Source of the DNA: Candidatus Iainarchaeum sp.
GTDB taxonomy: Archaea; Iainarchaeota; Iainarchaeia; Iainarchaeales; VGJJ01
Reading direction: 5' to 3'
Length of the DNA: 59,236 nucleotides
NCBI GenBank assembly: GCA_016198125.1
Contig: JACQJG010000017.1
Span: forward strand, 1-59,236
Of this stretch, positions 39,965-48,502 are shown in pieces. A program made the translations under genes and the position numbers. A model generated the notes under the pieces. It made no database searches and was not told where the DNA came from. It saw only the letters and a program-made list of their open reading frames with translations. Within the stretch, counting starts at the first letter, position 1; every line of letters begins with the position of its first letter.

Positions 39965-40975
39965 TTACTTTTTTCTAATGCCTAATGTGCGTTCGAGTGC
40001 GCGAATATGGGCGCTTGCCATACTAATGGCACTTTTTAACTGTCTTTTATTCACTTTGACCAGTGGAAATCCGATGAGGGACAGCGTTTTCATGTACTGC
40101 ACGAGAAGGGTATTTAGGGCCTTGTAATAGGAGAGCCTGTTTTCGAGCACGTTGCGTTTAAGTTCGGGCGACACGCGGCCGTACACGTTTCGTTCAAGTT
40201 CAAATTCTTCCTGTGCTTCCGTCAGTGCCGTGCGTGAATTTTTCATTTCCGTTTTCAGCCGGTTTATGGTTTTTTCCTCTTCTTGTGGGAGTTCAGGGTG
40301 TTCTTGTAGAATGTCTACCCGCGTCATTGCACGGACATAGGTTTTGTATTTTCTGCTCCAGTCCAACGCTGTTGCCGCTTCTTCGGGTTCGATGTTCCGG
40401 ATCAGCGCCTCTTTTACGCGCTGAGGCATTTTTTCATCATAATGAATGAACTGCTTTTTTGAATCCAGGCGCTTCATGCGCGCCTGGTACAGCAATTTTA
40501 GAGTAGTATAATACCTTGCAATCTTTTCATTTAATCCAAGTATGTCTTTTATTGTTTTTGGCTGAACGTTGAACGCAGGGAGTTGTTTTTTTAATTCTGC
40601 GGCATGCCTTTCAAGCCATTTGATCTCCGCTTCCTTGCGTTCGATAAACGCAGGATGAAATTTTCCATACCTTTTTCGGATTTCTTCGCGATAATATGCA
40701 GACCGGAACGGTCTCATTTTAGGGTAGCCGCTTGGGTCTTTTCTTGCATGCAGGGGGCGCGTACGCCTTCCTTTTGCATTGAACCATTCCATGGCTTCAC
40801 CAGGCGCAAGCATGCGGTACTGGCTTCCTTCCAATTTCCACAAGCGGTTGCCCCAGGCCTGTTTCAAAATATCCTGGGGCGTGTGAATATCTCTCATTTT
40901 TCGCCGCACGTGCCTGGTGAGCTCTTCTGTACTCATTCTTGAGACCGGTTTTGAAGGTCTTTTCCTGGATGGCAT
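39965..40975 (-). CDS. Large basic helical protein, unknown function
   Basis: The protein has 336 residues and is strongly basic and mostly helical. Probable coiled-coil stretches are EERKEAEIKWLERHAAELKK-like in the middle and TALTEAQEEFELERN toward the end. No Cys, signal peptide or membrane helix is seen. ACTATAAAAC at 40996-41005 sits 26 nt upstream of the ATG, so expression as a leaderless message is likely. No family is recognised. It may bind nucleic acid, but charge is the only reason. Confidence 0.65.
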   Translation of the reverse strand: MPSRKRPSKPVSRMSTEELTRHVRRKMRDIHTPQDILKQAWGNRLWKLEGSQYRMLAPGEAMEWFNAKGRRTRPLHARKDPSGYPKMRPFRSAYYREEIRKRYGKFHPAFIERKEAEIKWLERHAAELKKQLPAFNVQPKTIKDILGLNEKIARYYTTLKLLYQARMKRLDSKKQFIHYDEKMPQRVKEALIRNIEPEEAATALDWSRKYKTYVRAMTRVDILQEHPELPQEEEKTINRLKTEMKNSRTALTEAQEEFELERNVYGRVSPELKRNVLENRLSYYKALNTLLVQYMKTLSLIGFPLVKVNKRQLKSAISMASAHIRALERTLGIRKK

Positions 40976-40995
40976 GCACTACAATCTTTTATGAG

Positions 40996-41005
40996 ACTAT
41001 AAAAC
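40996..41005 (-). promoter_or_regulatory. TATA box of the basic helical protein gene
   Basis: GTTTTATAGT on minus, centred about 26 nt before ATG 40975. Confidence 0.5.
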
Positions 41006-41039
41006 ATAGTGGTCGGAATGCAGGTCTTTGGACGTTTTT

Positions 41040-41999
41040 TTACGTGAGAACCCTGTTCAAGGATGCTTTGCGCACGCACTCAAGCGCGGCATTCCTGACT
41101 TCCTGCGTACTTTTTGCCTGGGTGATGCGCATGCGCGCGCCTTTTGCATGGGGTAAACCGCTTATCATGCCACTCACTTGGGCTTTAATGTCCACCAAAC
41201 CCGTAAACGGGTACTTTTGGATTAATTCAAAGTAGCGTTCAAGGATGCGCACGCGTGACGGCAGGGGTTTTTTCCCAACCTCTGAAAAAATGCCCGGGTT
41301 GTTCCATGCGGCTCTGCCAATCATTGCAATGTCGCAGTACCCCTTGTCGAGTTTTTCCTGGGCTTCAGGTGCACTGTGAATGTCTCCGTTTCCAATCACG
41401 GGCACTGCGGCTAACGCCTTTATTTTGCGGATGTACTCCCAATCCGCTTGGCCTGAATACCCTTGAAGGGCCGTGCGCGCGTGAACGGCCAACCCTTGGA
41501 TGCCTGCGCGTATTACCCGTTCAACGAATTCATGCAATACTGGTTTGTCCCAGCCCATCCTGAATTTGCATGTAACGGGTTTGTGCGTGCACTCCACTGC
41601 CGTTTTTACAAGTGCGACAAGCTTTGCAGGCTCCTTTAACAGGTATGCTCCGCACCCGCCTCCTGCTATTTTTTGGGAAGGGCATCCAAAATTCAAGTCA
41701 ATGAGGTCAAAGTCTTTTTCAACAAATTCAATGGCTTCCACTAAATCTTTTTCATTTGCTGAAAATAATTGTACTGCCCGGGGCGTTTCCTCTGAAGCCG
41801 TTTTTATGCGGTCAAAGACCTTGCATTCCGCACGGCCTTTGTTTCGCACAATGGCAGCGGCGCATGCGAACTCCGTGAATGTAAGCCCTGCACCAAGCTC
41901 ATTGCACAAAATGCGGAATGGCAACGTGGAAATGCCGCTCATGGGGGCGAGTACTGCACGGCTTTTCAAGCGGAGGCCCGCATAATCCGGAGAAAGCAT
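41040..41999 (-). CDS. dus: tRNA-dihydrouridine synthase
   Basis: From ATG 41999 the protein is 319 residues. It has the FMN barrel start SRAVLAPMSGISTLPFRILC, the catalytic Cys in LIDLNFGCPSQKIAGGGCGA, the FMN-binding Lys in CKFRMGW, HART, and PVIGNGDIHS with MIGRAAWNNPGIF for the FMN phosphate. It reduces specific uridines in the tRNA D-loop with NAD(P)H. The frame extends to 42137 through the upstream methyltransferase gene, but the inner ATG begins the conserved domain. Confidence 0.93.
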   Translation of the reverse strand: MLSPDYAGLRLKSRAVLAPMSGISTLPFRILCNELGAGLTFTEFACAAAIVRNKGRAECKVFDRIKTASEETPRAVQLFSANEKDLVEAIEFVEKDFDLIDLNFGCPSQKIAGGGCGAYLLKEPAKLVALVKTAVECTHKPVTCKFRMGWDKPVLHEFVERVIRAGIQGLAVHARTALQGYSGQADWEYIRKIKALAAVPVIGNGDIHSAPEAQEKLDKGYCDIAMIGRAAWNNPGIFSEVGKKPLPSRVRILERYFELIQKYPFTGLVDIKAQVSGMISGLPHAKGARMRITQAKSTQEVRNAALECVRKASLNRVLT

Positions 42000-42030
42000 C
42001 TTCAATTCATTCTTCCAATTGGGCGTTTTT

Positions 42031-42735
42031 TTAAAGTTTTTGGTCGGATTTGGATTTGGGCCACCGCAGTTTTCCAGGCCACTGCCTGCGATCCGTTTTA
42101 CTTGGAAATGCTTTCTTGAGGCCAAATGTGATTTCAAGACGGTAAACTGGAGGTGCTTGTTTTCCTTCTTTTAACATGAATTCAACATCTTTTCTCATGG
42201 CATACGTTTTTTTCATTTCCCGGGGCCGGGTCAAGGGCCTCCGCCACCGGGTCTTATACCCTTCCCTTTCAGCCGTCACTTCCATCATTTTCAACGTTCT
42301 TTCTGAGTCAGAAGTAATGTAAAACTTGCCATTGGGAAACAGCACACGGGGAAGAAGTTTCAAGACTTCTTTGAACACCGGCGCATCCTTTTCTTTTTGC
42401 CCAATCCAATCTTCAGTCCAAGGATACGGCCAGTCCATGTTAATGTGACGTGCACGCCAAAAACGCGAAATCATGTACTTCAATGCCTCTGGATAATTTT
42501 TTGGGTATACGCGAATTCCAGAGGCGTGAAGTTTTTCCGGAACTTTCTTATCCAAATAGGGGGTCTGCTTTCCGCGAACAGGCCGATAACCAATATCGAC
42601 AGCGGCATACCTTCTTCCAGGAAACCGCGCGCGTTGCCTCAACAGATATTCTCCAAACCCGCTGCCCAGGTCAATGGTTTGGAAAACGTTTTGAGGGGTT
42701 GCGCCATGAAATGGGTGCTTGGTGCCGCGGGACAT
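42031..42735 (-). CDS. SAM-dependent methyltransferase (TrmB-like fold), target unknown
   Basis: The protein is about 234 residues from ATG 42735, with CTTTTAATAAC about 26 nt upstream. Motif I is TIDLGSGFGEYLLRQRA and motif II is RRYAAVDIGYRPV. HINMDWPYPWTEDW in the position of motif IV gives an unusual Asp-Trp-Pro-Tyr. GKFYITSDSERTLKMM resembles the post-motif strand of TrmB-like enzymes. The Lys/Arg-rich C-terminus suggests an RNA substrate. It lies upstream of the dus gene on the same strand, so a tRNA target is plausible but not shown. Confidence 0.7.
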   Translation of the reverse strand: MSRGTKHPFHGATPQNVFQTIDLGSGFGEYLLRQRARFPGRRYAAVDIGYRPVRGKQTPYLDKKVPEKLHASGIRVYPKNYPEALKYMISRFWRARHINMDWPYPWTEDWIGQKEKDAPVFKEVLKLLPRVLFPNGKFYITSDSERTLKMMEVTAEREGYKTRWRRPLTRPREMKKTYAMRKDVEFMLKEGKQAPPVYRLEITFGLKKAFPSKTDRRQWPGKLRWPKSKSDQKL

Positions 42736-42767
42736 GCAATTCATAAAGGCAGTATAGTTATTAAAAG

Positions 42768-43763
42768 ATGTTGACCGTAATACTAAAAAAAGAAGTCGAA
42801 GGGGTGTTCGTGGACCAGTTCTATTCTTTCAATAGCGTGCTTTTTCCTTCGCGCATCATGAATGCCTCCGGCCCGTTGTGCACGTGGGAACAGGAACTCA
42901 ATGCGCTGGGAGAAAGCGCGAGCGGCGCCATCGTGCTGAAAACCACTACCTTTGAACCGCGTGCAGGAAATGACCGTCCAAAGTACTTTGAAAACGAGTG
43001 GGGGTCCATTAACAGCAATGGGTTGGAAAATTTGGGGTACAAAAAGTACTGTGAACTCATTCCAAAACTCAAGCGTTTCAACAAACCCGTTATTTCCAGC
43101 CTTTCAGGGTTTTCACTGGAAGAATTTACAACCATGGTAGGCGCGCTGGACCAGGCAGGCGCGGACATTCTTGAAATCAACCTGTCCTGCCCCAACATTG
43201 CAGGAAAACCCCAGGTTGCATATGACTTTGAAATGTCCGAAAAATACCTGCACACTATTCGTTCAACAACAGAAAAGCCCTTGTGGGTCAAACTGCCCCC
43301 TTACTTTGAAACCATTCACCGCCAGGAAATGGCGCGCATTTTATTGAAAAATGAAGTGAATGGAGTTACGCTCATCAACTCGCTTGGAAACGCGCTCATC
43401 GTCGACCCCGAAAAAGAACAAGCAGTCATAAAACCCAAGCAAGGCCTTGGGGGTGTGGGAGGAAAATATGTTAAACCGGTTGCACTGGGAAATGTTTTCA
43501 CATTCTCCCAGGAACTTGAAAATAAGATTCCAGTTATCGGAGTTGGGGGCATTTACACGGGCATGGACGCGTTTGAATTCTTTTTGTGCGGCGCTCAACT
43601 TGTACAAATCGGCACTGCATACAAAAGCCAGGGTCCAGGAATCTTTGCGCGCGTGCAAGGCGAGTTGAATGAACTGCTCCAGCGAAAGAATTACGCGCGC
43701 ATCGAGGACGCGATTGGAAAACTCAAAGTTGTTGAAGGTGAAGAATACGGGTTTGGTGCTTGA
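42768..43763 (+). CDS. pyrD: Dihydroorotate dehydrogenase, class 1A (fumarate-type)
   Basis: The protein has 331 residues. NLSCPNIAGKPQVAYDF contains the catalytic Cys141 and is nearly identical to class 1A enzymes of Lactococcus and trypanosomes. IKPKQGLGGVGGKYVKPVAL and PVIGVGGIYTGMDAFEF give the FMN barrel end. Class 1A is cytosolic and passes electrons from dihydroorotate to fumarate, with no PyrK partner. It heads the pyr operon and overlaps pyrC by about 26 bp. The class assignment is by motif and fits the fumarate genes elsewhere in the window. Confidence 0.93.
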   Translation: MLTVILKKEVEGVFVDQFYSFNSVLFPSRIMNASGPLCTWEQELNALGESASGAIVLKTTTFEPRAGNDRPKYFENEWGSINSNGLENLGYKKYCELIPKLKRFNKPVISSLSGFSLEEFTTMVGALDQAGADILEINLSCPNIAGKPQVAYDFEMSEKYLHTIRSTTEKPLWVKLPPYFETIHRQEMARILLKNEVNGVTLINSLGNALIVDPEKEQAVIKPKQGLGGVGGKYVKPVALGNVFTFSQELENKIPVIGVGGIYTGMDAFEFFLCGAQLVQIGTAYKSQGPGIFARVQGELNELLQRKNYARIEDAIGKLKVVEGEEYGFGA

Positions 43764-45000
43764 AAACGCGCGCGTGTACACGCAAGGAAAAATGCGCAGG
43801 CAGGCCTTGTACGTGGATACGCATGTACGCTCAGAGCCAGCAAAAAATGCAGAGTCCATGGACTGCAAAGGCATGTGGGTACTGCCAGGATTCATTGATG
43901 CACACGTCCACTTCCGTGTTCCAGGGGCAGAACACAAAGAGGATTGGAAAACAGGCAGCATGGCAGCCGCGCACGGAGGCATTACAACTGTTATGGACAT
44001 GCCCAACACCCATCCAAGCACTACAAGCCTTGCAGGATGGGAACAAAAGCGCGCGGTTGCACAACGTGATTCTGTGGTGAACTATGCCCTTCACTTTGGC
44101 GCGGCCAAGGACAACTTCGAGGAAGCATTAAAAGTGCCCGGCCTTCATTCAATCAAAATGTACATGGGCTCCAGCACAGGAAACCTGTTGGTGGACTCTG
44201 AACCCTTATGGGAAAAATGGTTTGAATTATGCCAACGCAATAATTTGGTGTTGGTGGTGCACGCAGAATACGAAGCGCTAATTCAAGACCATTCCAAATC
44301 ATTCACGGAAAACCATGCACGCGTGCACTCCAAAATACGGGATTCGGAAGTGGAAACCACTGCATTGGAAAAAGCGTTGGCCCTGCAGGCGCGCATGGGA
44401 ACAAAACTACACGTAGCACACGTATCCTCCAAGGAAGGCCTTGGCCTTGTACGGGAAGCCAAATCCAATGGCCGGCAAGTCACGTGCGAAGTGTGCCCGC
44501 ACCACTTGTTTTTAACTGAAAAGGACACTGAACGATTGGGCAATTTAGCCAAAATGAACCCGTCGCTTAAGGGCAAAGAAGACGTTAAAGCCTTGTGGAA
44601 GGGCTTGCGGGATGGAACCATTGACTGCGTGGCCACCGACCATGCGCCGCATACACTGGAAGAAAAATCAAAGCCCTACAGCGAAGCCCCTTCAGGGGTT
44701 CCAGGCGTTGAAACCATGCTCCCCCTGCTGTTAAATGCCGTGCATGAGGAAAAAATTTCCCTTGAACGCGTGGTGCAATGCGCTTCCAAAAACCCTGCAC
44801 GCATTTTTGGTTTCGAGAAAAAAGGGGCATTAGAAGAGGGTTGTGCAGCCGATGCAGGGATTGTCAACCCAAAGAAAAAATGGACGGTGATGGGAGCGCA
44901 GTTTTACTCAAAATCAAAGTGGACGCCCTTTGAAGGCTTTAAACTCACAGGCGCAGTAACGCGCACTTTTGTGAATGGAAAGGAGGTATTCCATGACTGA
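43738..45000 (+). CDS. pyrC: Dihydroorotase
   Basis: The protein is 420 residues from GTG 43738, chosen because it starts right at the conserved NTGLVLENARVYTQG. An ATG at 43669 would bury 95 bp in pyrD. Metal ligands are in GFIDAHVHFRVPG and VHAEYEAL, and the catalytic Asp is in DCVATDHAPHT. GVPGVETMLPLL follows. It closes carbamoyl-aspartate to dihydroorotate. It overlaps pyrD at the start and pyrE at the end, so translation is coupled. Confidence 0.92.
   Translation: MKNTGLVLENARVYTQGKMRRQALYVDTHVRSEPAKNAESMDCKGMWVLPGFIDAHVHFRVPGAEHKEDWKTGSMAAAHGGITTVMDMPNTHPSTTSLAGWEQKRAVAQRDSVVNYALHFGAAKDNFEEALKVPGLHSIKMYMGSSTGNLLVDSEPLWEKWFELCQRNNLVLVVHAEYEALIQDHSKSFTENHARVHSKIRDSEVETTALEKALALQARMGTKLHVAHVSSKEGLGLVREAKSNGRQVTCEVCPHHLFLTEKDTERLGNLAKMNPSLKGKEDVKALWKGLRDGTIDCVATDHAPHTLEEKSKPYSEAPSGVPGVETMLPLLLNAVHEEKISLERVVQCASKNPARIFGFEKKGALEEGCAADAGIVNPKKKWTVMGAQFYSKSKWTPFEGFKLTGAVTRTFVNGKEVFHD
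44981..44987 (+). promoter_or_regulatory. Strong ribosome-binding site of pyrE
   Basis: AGGAGGT lies 5 nt before ATG 44993 and inside the end of pyrC. It decides the start over the upstream in-frame ATG at 44975. Confidence 0.75.
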
Positions 45001-45610
45001 AAAGAGTCCCTTGTGCATGGACTTGTTTGAATGCGGCGCAGTAAAATTCGGGGTCTTTACGCTCAAATCAGGGTTGAAAAGCCCCATTTACATTGACCTG
45101 CGCCCCATTGTATCTCACCCAAAAATCCTCAAGCGTGTGGCCCGTGAATTAAAAGAAATCGCCCAGCCCCTGGAATTCGACCGCGTGGCAGGAATCCCTT
45201 ATGCAGCCATCCCCATTGCCACTGCATTAAGCCTTGAAACAAATTGGCCCATGATTTACACGCGCAAGGAAATAAAGGAATACGGGACCAGAAAGCAAAT
45301 TGAAGGCGAGTTCAAGGAAGGCGAAACCGTTCTGGTAGTGGACGATCTTATTACCACGGGTTCAAGCAAGTTTGATGTCATTCAGCCCCTGCAGGAAGCA
45401 GGACTCCTGGTGAAAGACATTGCAGTCCTCATTGACCGCGAGCAGGGGGGCAAAGAAGAACTTGCAAAGAAGGACCTTAAACTCCACGCGGTTTTAACCA
45501 TCAGCGAACTCTTGGAAACGCTTTATGAAGATGAAAAAATAACCCCCCACCAATACGCGGACATCAAAACATATTTTTCAAATCCAGAGAAATGGGGTGT
45601 TTACAAATGA
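44993..45610 (+). CDS. pyrE: Orotate phosphoribosyltransferase
   Basis: The protein has 205 residues. GVFTLKSGLKSPIYIDLRP near the start is the orotate side, and VLVVDDLITTGSSKFDVI is the PRPP-binding loop with the Asp pair. It joins orotate and PRPP to form OMP. The start overlaps the pyrC stop region and the stop overlaps the pyrF ATG. Confidence 0.94.
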   Translation: MTEKSPLCMDLFECGAVKFGVFTLKSGLKSPIYIDLRPIVSHPKILKRVARELKEIAQPLEFDRVAGIPYAAIPIATALSLETNWPMIYTRKEIKEYGTRKQIEGEFKEGETVLVVDDLITTGSSKFDVIQPLQEAGLLVKDIAVLIDREQGGKEELAKKDLKLHAVLTISELLETLYEDEKITPHQYADIKTYFSNPEKWGVYK

Positions 45611-46467
45611 ATTACATTCAATTCCTGCGCGAAACAGCAGTGGAACGCCAAACCATTTCCTGTTTGGGCATGGACCCGCAAATTGAAAGGATCCCCATCC
45701 AAGGAAAGTCGGTAGAATCTGCAATTGTGGAATTTTACACGGACATTCTTGAGGCATGTATCGCAGAAGGCGTTTGGCCGGCTGCGTGCAAGCCCCAATA
45801 TGCCTTTTATGCCCAGTATGGTTTTGAAGGACTGCGTGCACTCAAGCGCGTGTGCGAACTCGTAAAATCCAAAAAGCTTCCGCTCATCCTTGATGCCAAG
45901 CGCGGAGACATTGGAAGCACTTCAGAAGCGTATGCGCGTGAATGCTTTGCATTTTGGGGAGTGGACTGCGTGACTGTAAACCCGTACATGGGAACGGACG
46001 CCATTCAGCCATTCGTTAAATGGTGCGAGCAAAAAGGCAAGGGAATTTATGTGCTTGCACGAACCTCCAATCCGAGTTCTGTGGAACTCCAGAACCTCCT
46101 TGTCGGATCGGAAACCGTTTACGAAAAAGTAGGAAGAAAAATACTTGAATGGGGTTACAATGCGCATGGAAACGTGGGGGCCGTGGTGGGGGCGCCCAGC
46201 ATTCCGGAACTGGAAAGAATTCACGCGCTTTTCACTTCAGGCCACCAGCCCATTCCCTACCTTATCCCGGGAGTTGGCGGCCAGGGTGGAAGCGCGGCCA
46301 GTGTTATGAACGCGCTTCGCGTGAAAGGCGAGCTTGGAATACACCGCATCAACAGTTCTTCAGCTATCAACTATGCATTTGAGAAAACAGGTTCAAGCGA
46401 TTACGCGGGCGCTGCCGTAAAAGCCTTGAAGGCGTTAAACGATGAAATTGGAATGAAGTTGACATAA
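45607..46467 (+). CDS. pyrF: Orotidine 5'-phosphate decarboxylase (long, type 2)
   Basis: The protein has 286 residues, matching the longer PyrF class rather than the short archaeal form. LGMDPQIERIP opens the barrel, LILDAKRGDIGSTSEAYA carries the catalytic Lys-Asp-Lys type motif, and LIPGVGGQGG is the phosphate loop. It decarboxylates OMP to UMP, the last step of the pathway. ATG overlaps the pyrE stop as ATGA. A GC-rich hairpin follows directly. Confidence 0.93.
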   Translation: MNYIQFLRETAVERQTISCLGMDPQIERIPIQGKSVESAIVEFYTDILEACIAEGVWPAACKPQYAFYAQYGFEGLRALKRVCELVKSKKLPLILDAKRGDIGSTSEAYARECFAFWGVDCVTVNPYMGTDAIQPFVKWCEQKGKGIYVLARTSNPSSVELQNLLVGSETVYEKVGRKILEWGYNAHGNVGAVVGAPSIPELERIHALFTSGHQPIPYLIPGVGGQGGSAASVMNALRVKGELGIHRINSSSAINYAFEKTGSSDYAGAAVKALKALNDEIGMKLT

Positions 46468-46468
46468 T

Positions 46469-46491
46469 CCGGCCTTTTTGAAAAAGGCCGG
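46469..46491. terminator. Terminator hairpin after the pyr operon
   Basis: CCGGCCTTTTT and AAAAAGGCCGG form a near-perfect 10-11 bp stem 2 bp after pyrF. A second weaker stem (CTTTTTGC/GCAAAAAG) lies at about 46501-46521. A run of T inside the stem could serve either strand, so it may also end the Fic transcript. Confidence 0.6.
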
Positions 46492-46632
46492 TGAAAAAGC
46501 CTTTTTGCTTTTGGCAAAAAGCCCTGGGAAAAAGGCGAGGTATTGCGTTTCAATACCCCCTTTGATGTCATGCCCTTTTATGGCGCACTTTCCTCAATGG
46601 GGATACTCCCTTCCTTTAGGCAGGGGAGAATG

Positions 46633-47529
46633 TCATTTGTCTTGCACTAAATATTTTTTGTACTGGTTTATGTAAACCTGGCAAAGGTATTTTATGAATG
46701 GTTTTTCTCTTTTCTTTGCGTCAACTTCTTTCAAAACCATATAGTACAGCATTTTTTCTGAATTGTAAATATTCAGTAGCGGGTGATTGTTTTTGAAAAG
46801 AATGTGGTTCATAAGCAATCTTGAAATTCTGCCATTACCATCCATGAACGGGTGAATTCTGACGATTTTTAAGTGCACCAATCCAGCCAATTCAAACGGG
46901 TGCAAAATTTTTTCCGCTTGTTTGAACCATGAAAAAAATGCGTCCAATTCAGTTGGAACCTTTTCCGGCCTTGGCGGCAGATAATTGCCAACAATATTTT
47001 GTTTTGTCCTTATTTTTCCAGCTTCCGGGTGGACTTCTTTCATTTCAATTGAATGCAGTTTGAGCAAAAGGTTTTTGTCAAATTCCCCCTTGTAATCAAA
47101 TAGAAAGTCAATGCATTCTTTCATGTTTTTCACTTCTTTTATGTCCCTTTTTGCATATTCTTCCTCTGGTTTTTTCCCTTCTAAGATGTGTTTGGTGTCC
47201 TCGTAGCTCACAGGAACGCCTTCTATTGCATTTGTGTTGTAAATGAAGCTTATGATTTGCTCTTTTTCTGTTTTCCACAGGCTTTTTCCGGTTTTGTGTT
47301 TTTTCAAATAGCCTTCTTTCAGCAATTCAATTATTTTCATTTGCTTTAGGGTCAGCAGCCTCTTAATCGGCTGGATAAGCTCAATTTCTTTTGCGGCTTC
47401 CGGCAGGTTCTTCAAATCAGTTCCGATATATTTTCTTATTTTTTTCCACTTATCTTTGGACACTCGCACGTTCTTCGACAGGTAAAAATACTCTTTACCG
47501 CCGACCTTTTTCTTTTCAATATAGGCCAT
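46633..47529 (-). CDS. Fic-family AMPylator
   Basis: The protein is 298 residues from ATG 47529. The catalytic motif HPFMDGNGRISR is at about 226-237, and the inhibitory helix motif (S/T)xxxE(G/N) appears as TNAIEG at about 99-104, before the Fic core as in class II Fic proteins. The enzyme transfers AMP or a similar group to a hydroxyl of a target protein and is held off by its own helix. The C-terminus has no HTH. Codons are visibly more AT-rich than in the pyr and purine operons, which hints at transfer. The target is unknown. Confidence 0.9.
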   Translation of the reverse strand: MAYIEKKKVGGKEYFYLSKNVRVSKDKWKKIRKYIGTDLKNLPEAAKEIELIQPIKRLLTLKQMKIIELLKEGYLKKHKTGKSLWKTEKEQIISFIYNTNAIEGVPVSYEDTKHILEGKKPEEEYAKRDIKEVKNMKECIDFLFDYKGEFDKNLLLKLHSIEMKEVHPEAGKIRTKQNIVGNYLPPRPEKVPTELDAFFSWFKQAEKILHPFELAGLVHLKIVRIHPFMDGNGRISRLLMNHILFKNNHPLLNIYNSEKMLYYMVLKEVDAKKREKPFIKYLCQVYINQYKKYLVQDK

Positions 47530-47638
47530 AGGACAATTGGGGAGCACAAAGATTAAAAACCTATTTTAGGGGGCACATTTAAGAAAAAATTTTTTTTGGG
47601 CTGTTTGGGGACGGCCACCAAGTAAGTATTATGCAAAT

Positions 47639-47681
47639 TTGCCGGCCCTACCGGCAATATAAAAAAACGTGTAATTGCCGG
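47639..47681. repeat. Cluster of three TTGCCGG inverted repeats
   Basis: TTGCCGG-CCCTA-CCGGCAA (47639-47657) is a perfect hairpin. CCGGCAAT (47651-47658) also pairs with ATTGCCGG (47674-47681). The stretch lies between the Fic gene start and the nucleotidyltransferase stop and could be an operator for Fic or a terminator. Confidence 0.45.
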
Positions 47682-47743
47682 CCGTTGCGGTTTTTGGCCG
47701 TTTTTATTTTAACAAGGGTCCAAGCGTTAAGCCGAAGACTTTC

Positions 47744-48430
47744 TTACTCCAACTTTTCCAAAAACACTTCCGCATTCTTCAAGTCTTCCGGATAGCCTAT
47801 GGGAAGCCATGCGTCTGCAATGGCCACGTGCACGGGCCATTTTTGGGCCATTAAATGAATGGCCTCCGGCACATAACATTCTCCGTTCTCACTTATTTTT
47901 GGAGCAAAATCGAACAATTCTTTTCCCAGCACGGCAGGACCGCAGTACACGTAATTGGATTTCGGGATTTTTGGTTTTTCAATCAGTTCTTTGAGCGTTC
48001 CATCCGCGTTCAATTCCACGGTGCCAAACCGTTCGGGGTGTTTGGAATGCGCGGTCAAAATGCACATGCCTTTTTTTTCCACGCATCGTTCAAAACTTTT
48101 GGGTCCAAAAAGATCATCTGCAAAAAGCATGAGAAAATGCTCTTCGTCCAGCAAAGGCCTGCACAATTCAAGGGCCCGGAAGGTGCCATTCTTGACCGGC
48201 TGGTGAACGTATTGAATGTTCTTGCCGTCAAATCTTGCACCAAAGTGTGAGCGTATTTTCTCCCCCAAATACCCTTCAACGATGACCACTTCATCAATGG
48301 ATTTTGGGAGCAATTCAAGCGTGTACTCCAGCAATGCTTTGCCGTTTACTTCCAGCAAAGGCTTTGGCGTGTTCAGCGTGAGCGGGCGCATGCGCACGCC
48401 CTCTCCGGCTGCGAGCACAACGGCTTTCAT
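47744..48430 (-). CDS. Sugar-nucleotide nucleotidyltransferase
   Basis: The protein is 228 residues from ATG 48430. KAVVLAAGEGVRMRPLT is the NTP-binding signature (GxGxRxxPLT), TPKPLLEVNGKALLEY holds the sugar-phosphate Lys, and FLMLFADDLF holds the metal-binding Asp. It couples a sugar-1-phosphate to an NTP (glucose-1-phosphate thymidylyl- or uridylyltransferase type). The length is short, without a left-handed beta-helix acyltransferase domain. The exact sugar is unknown. It would supply glycan or protein glycosylation. Confidence 0.88.
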   Translation of the reverse strand: MKAVVLAAGEGVRMRPLTLNTPKPLLEVNGKALLEYTLELLPKSIDEVVIVEGYLGEKIRSHFGARFDGKNIQYVHQPVKNGTFRALELCRPLLDEEHFLMLFADDLFGPKSFERCVEKKGMCILTAHSKHPERFGTVELNADGTLKELIEKPKIPKSNYVYCGPAVLGKELFDFAPKISENGECYVPEAIHLMAQKWPVHVAIADAWLPIGYPEDLKNAEVFLEKLE

Positions 48431-48502
48431 AAAAACAACATCAAAAAAGGTCTTTTTTAAGATTGTGGTGCGTTGGTGCAATTCACGCAAGCGTTCACGC
48501 CT

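Noticed and set aside
41997-42137. N-terminal extension of the dihydrouridine synthase to 42137
   Set aside because: It runs through the methyltransferase gene and has no conserved sequence; the domain begins after ATG 41999.
43669-43737. Longer pyrC start at ATG 43669
   Set aside because: It would overlap pyrD by 95 bp with a non-conserved N-terminus; GTG 43738 begins at the conserved domain.
47641-47710. Plus-strand terminator at CGGCC...GGCCG followed by T-run
   Set aside because: No plus-strand gene lies upstream within reach, so a terminator role on that strand has no transcript to end.
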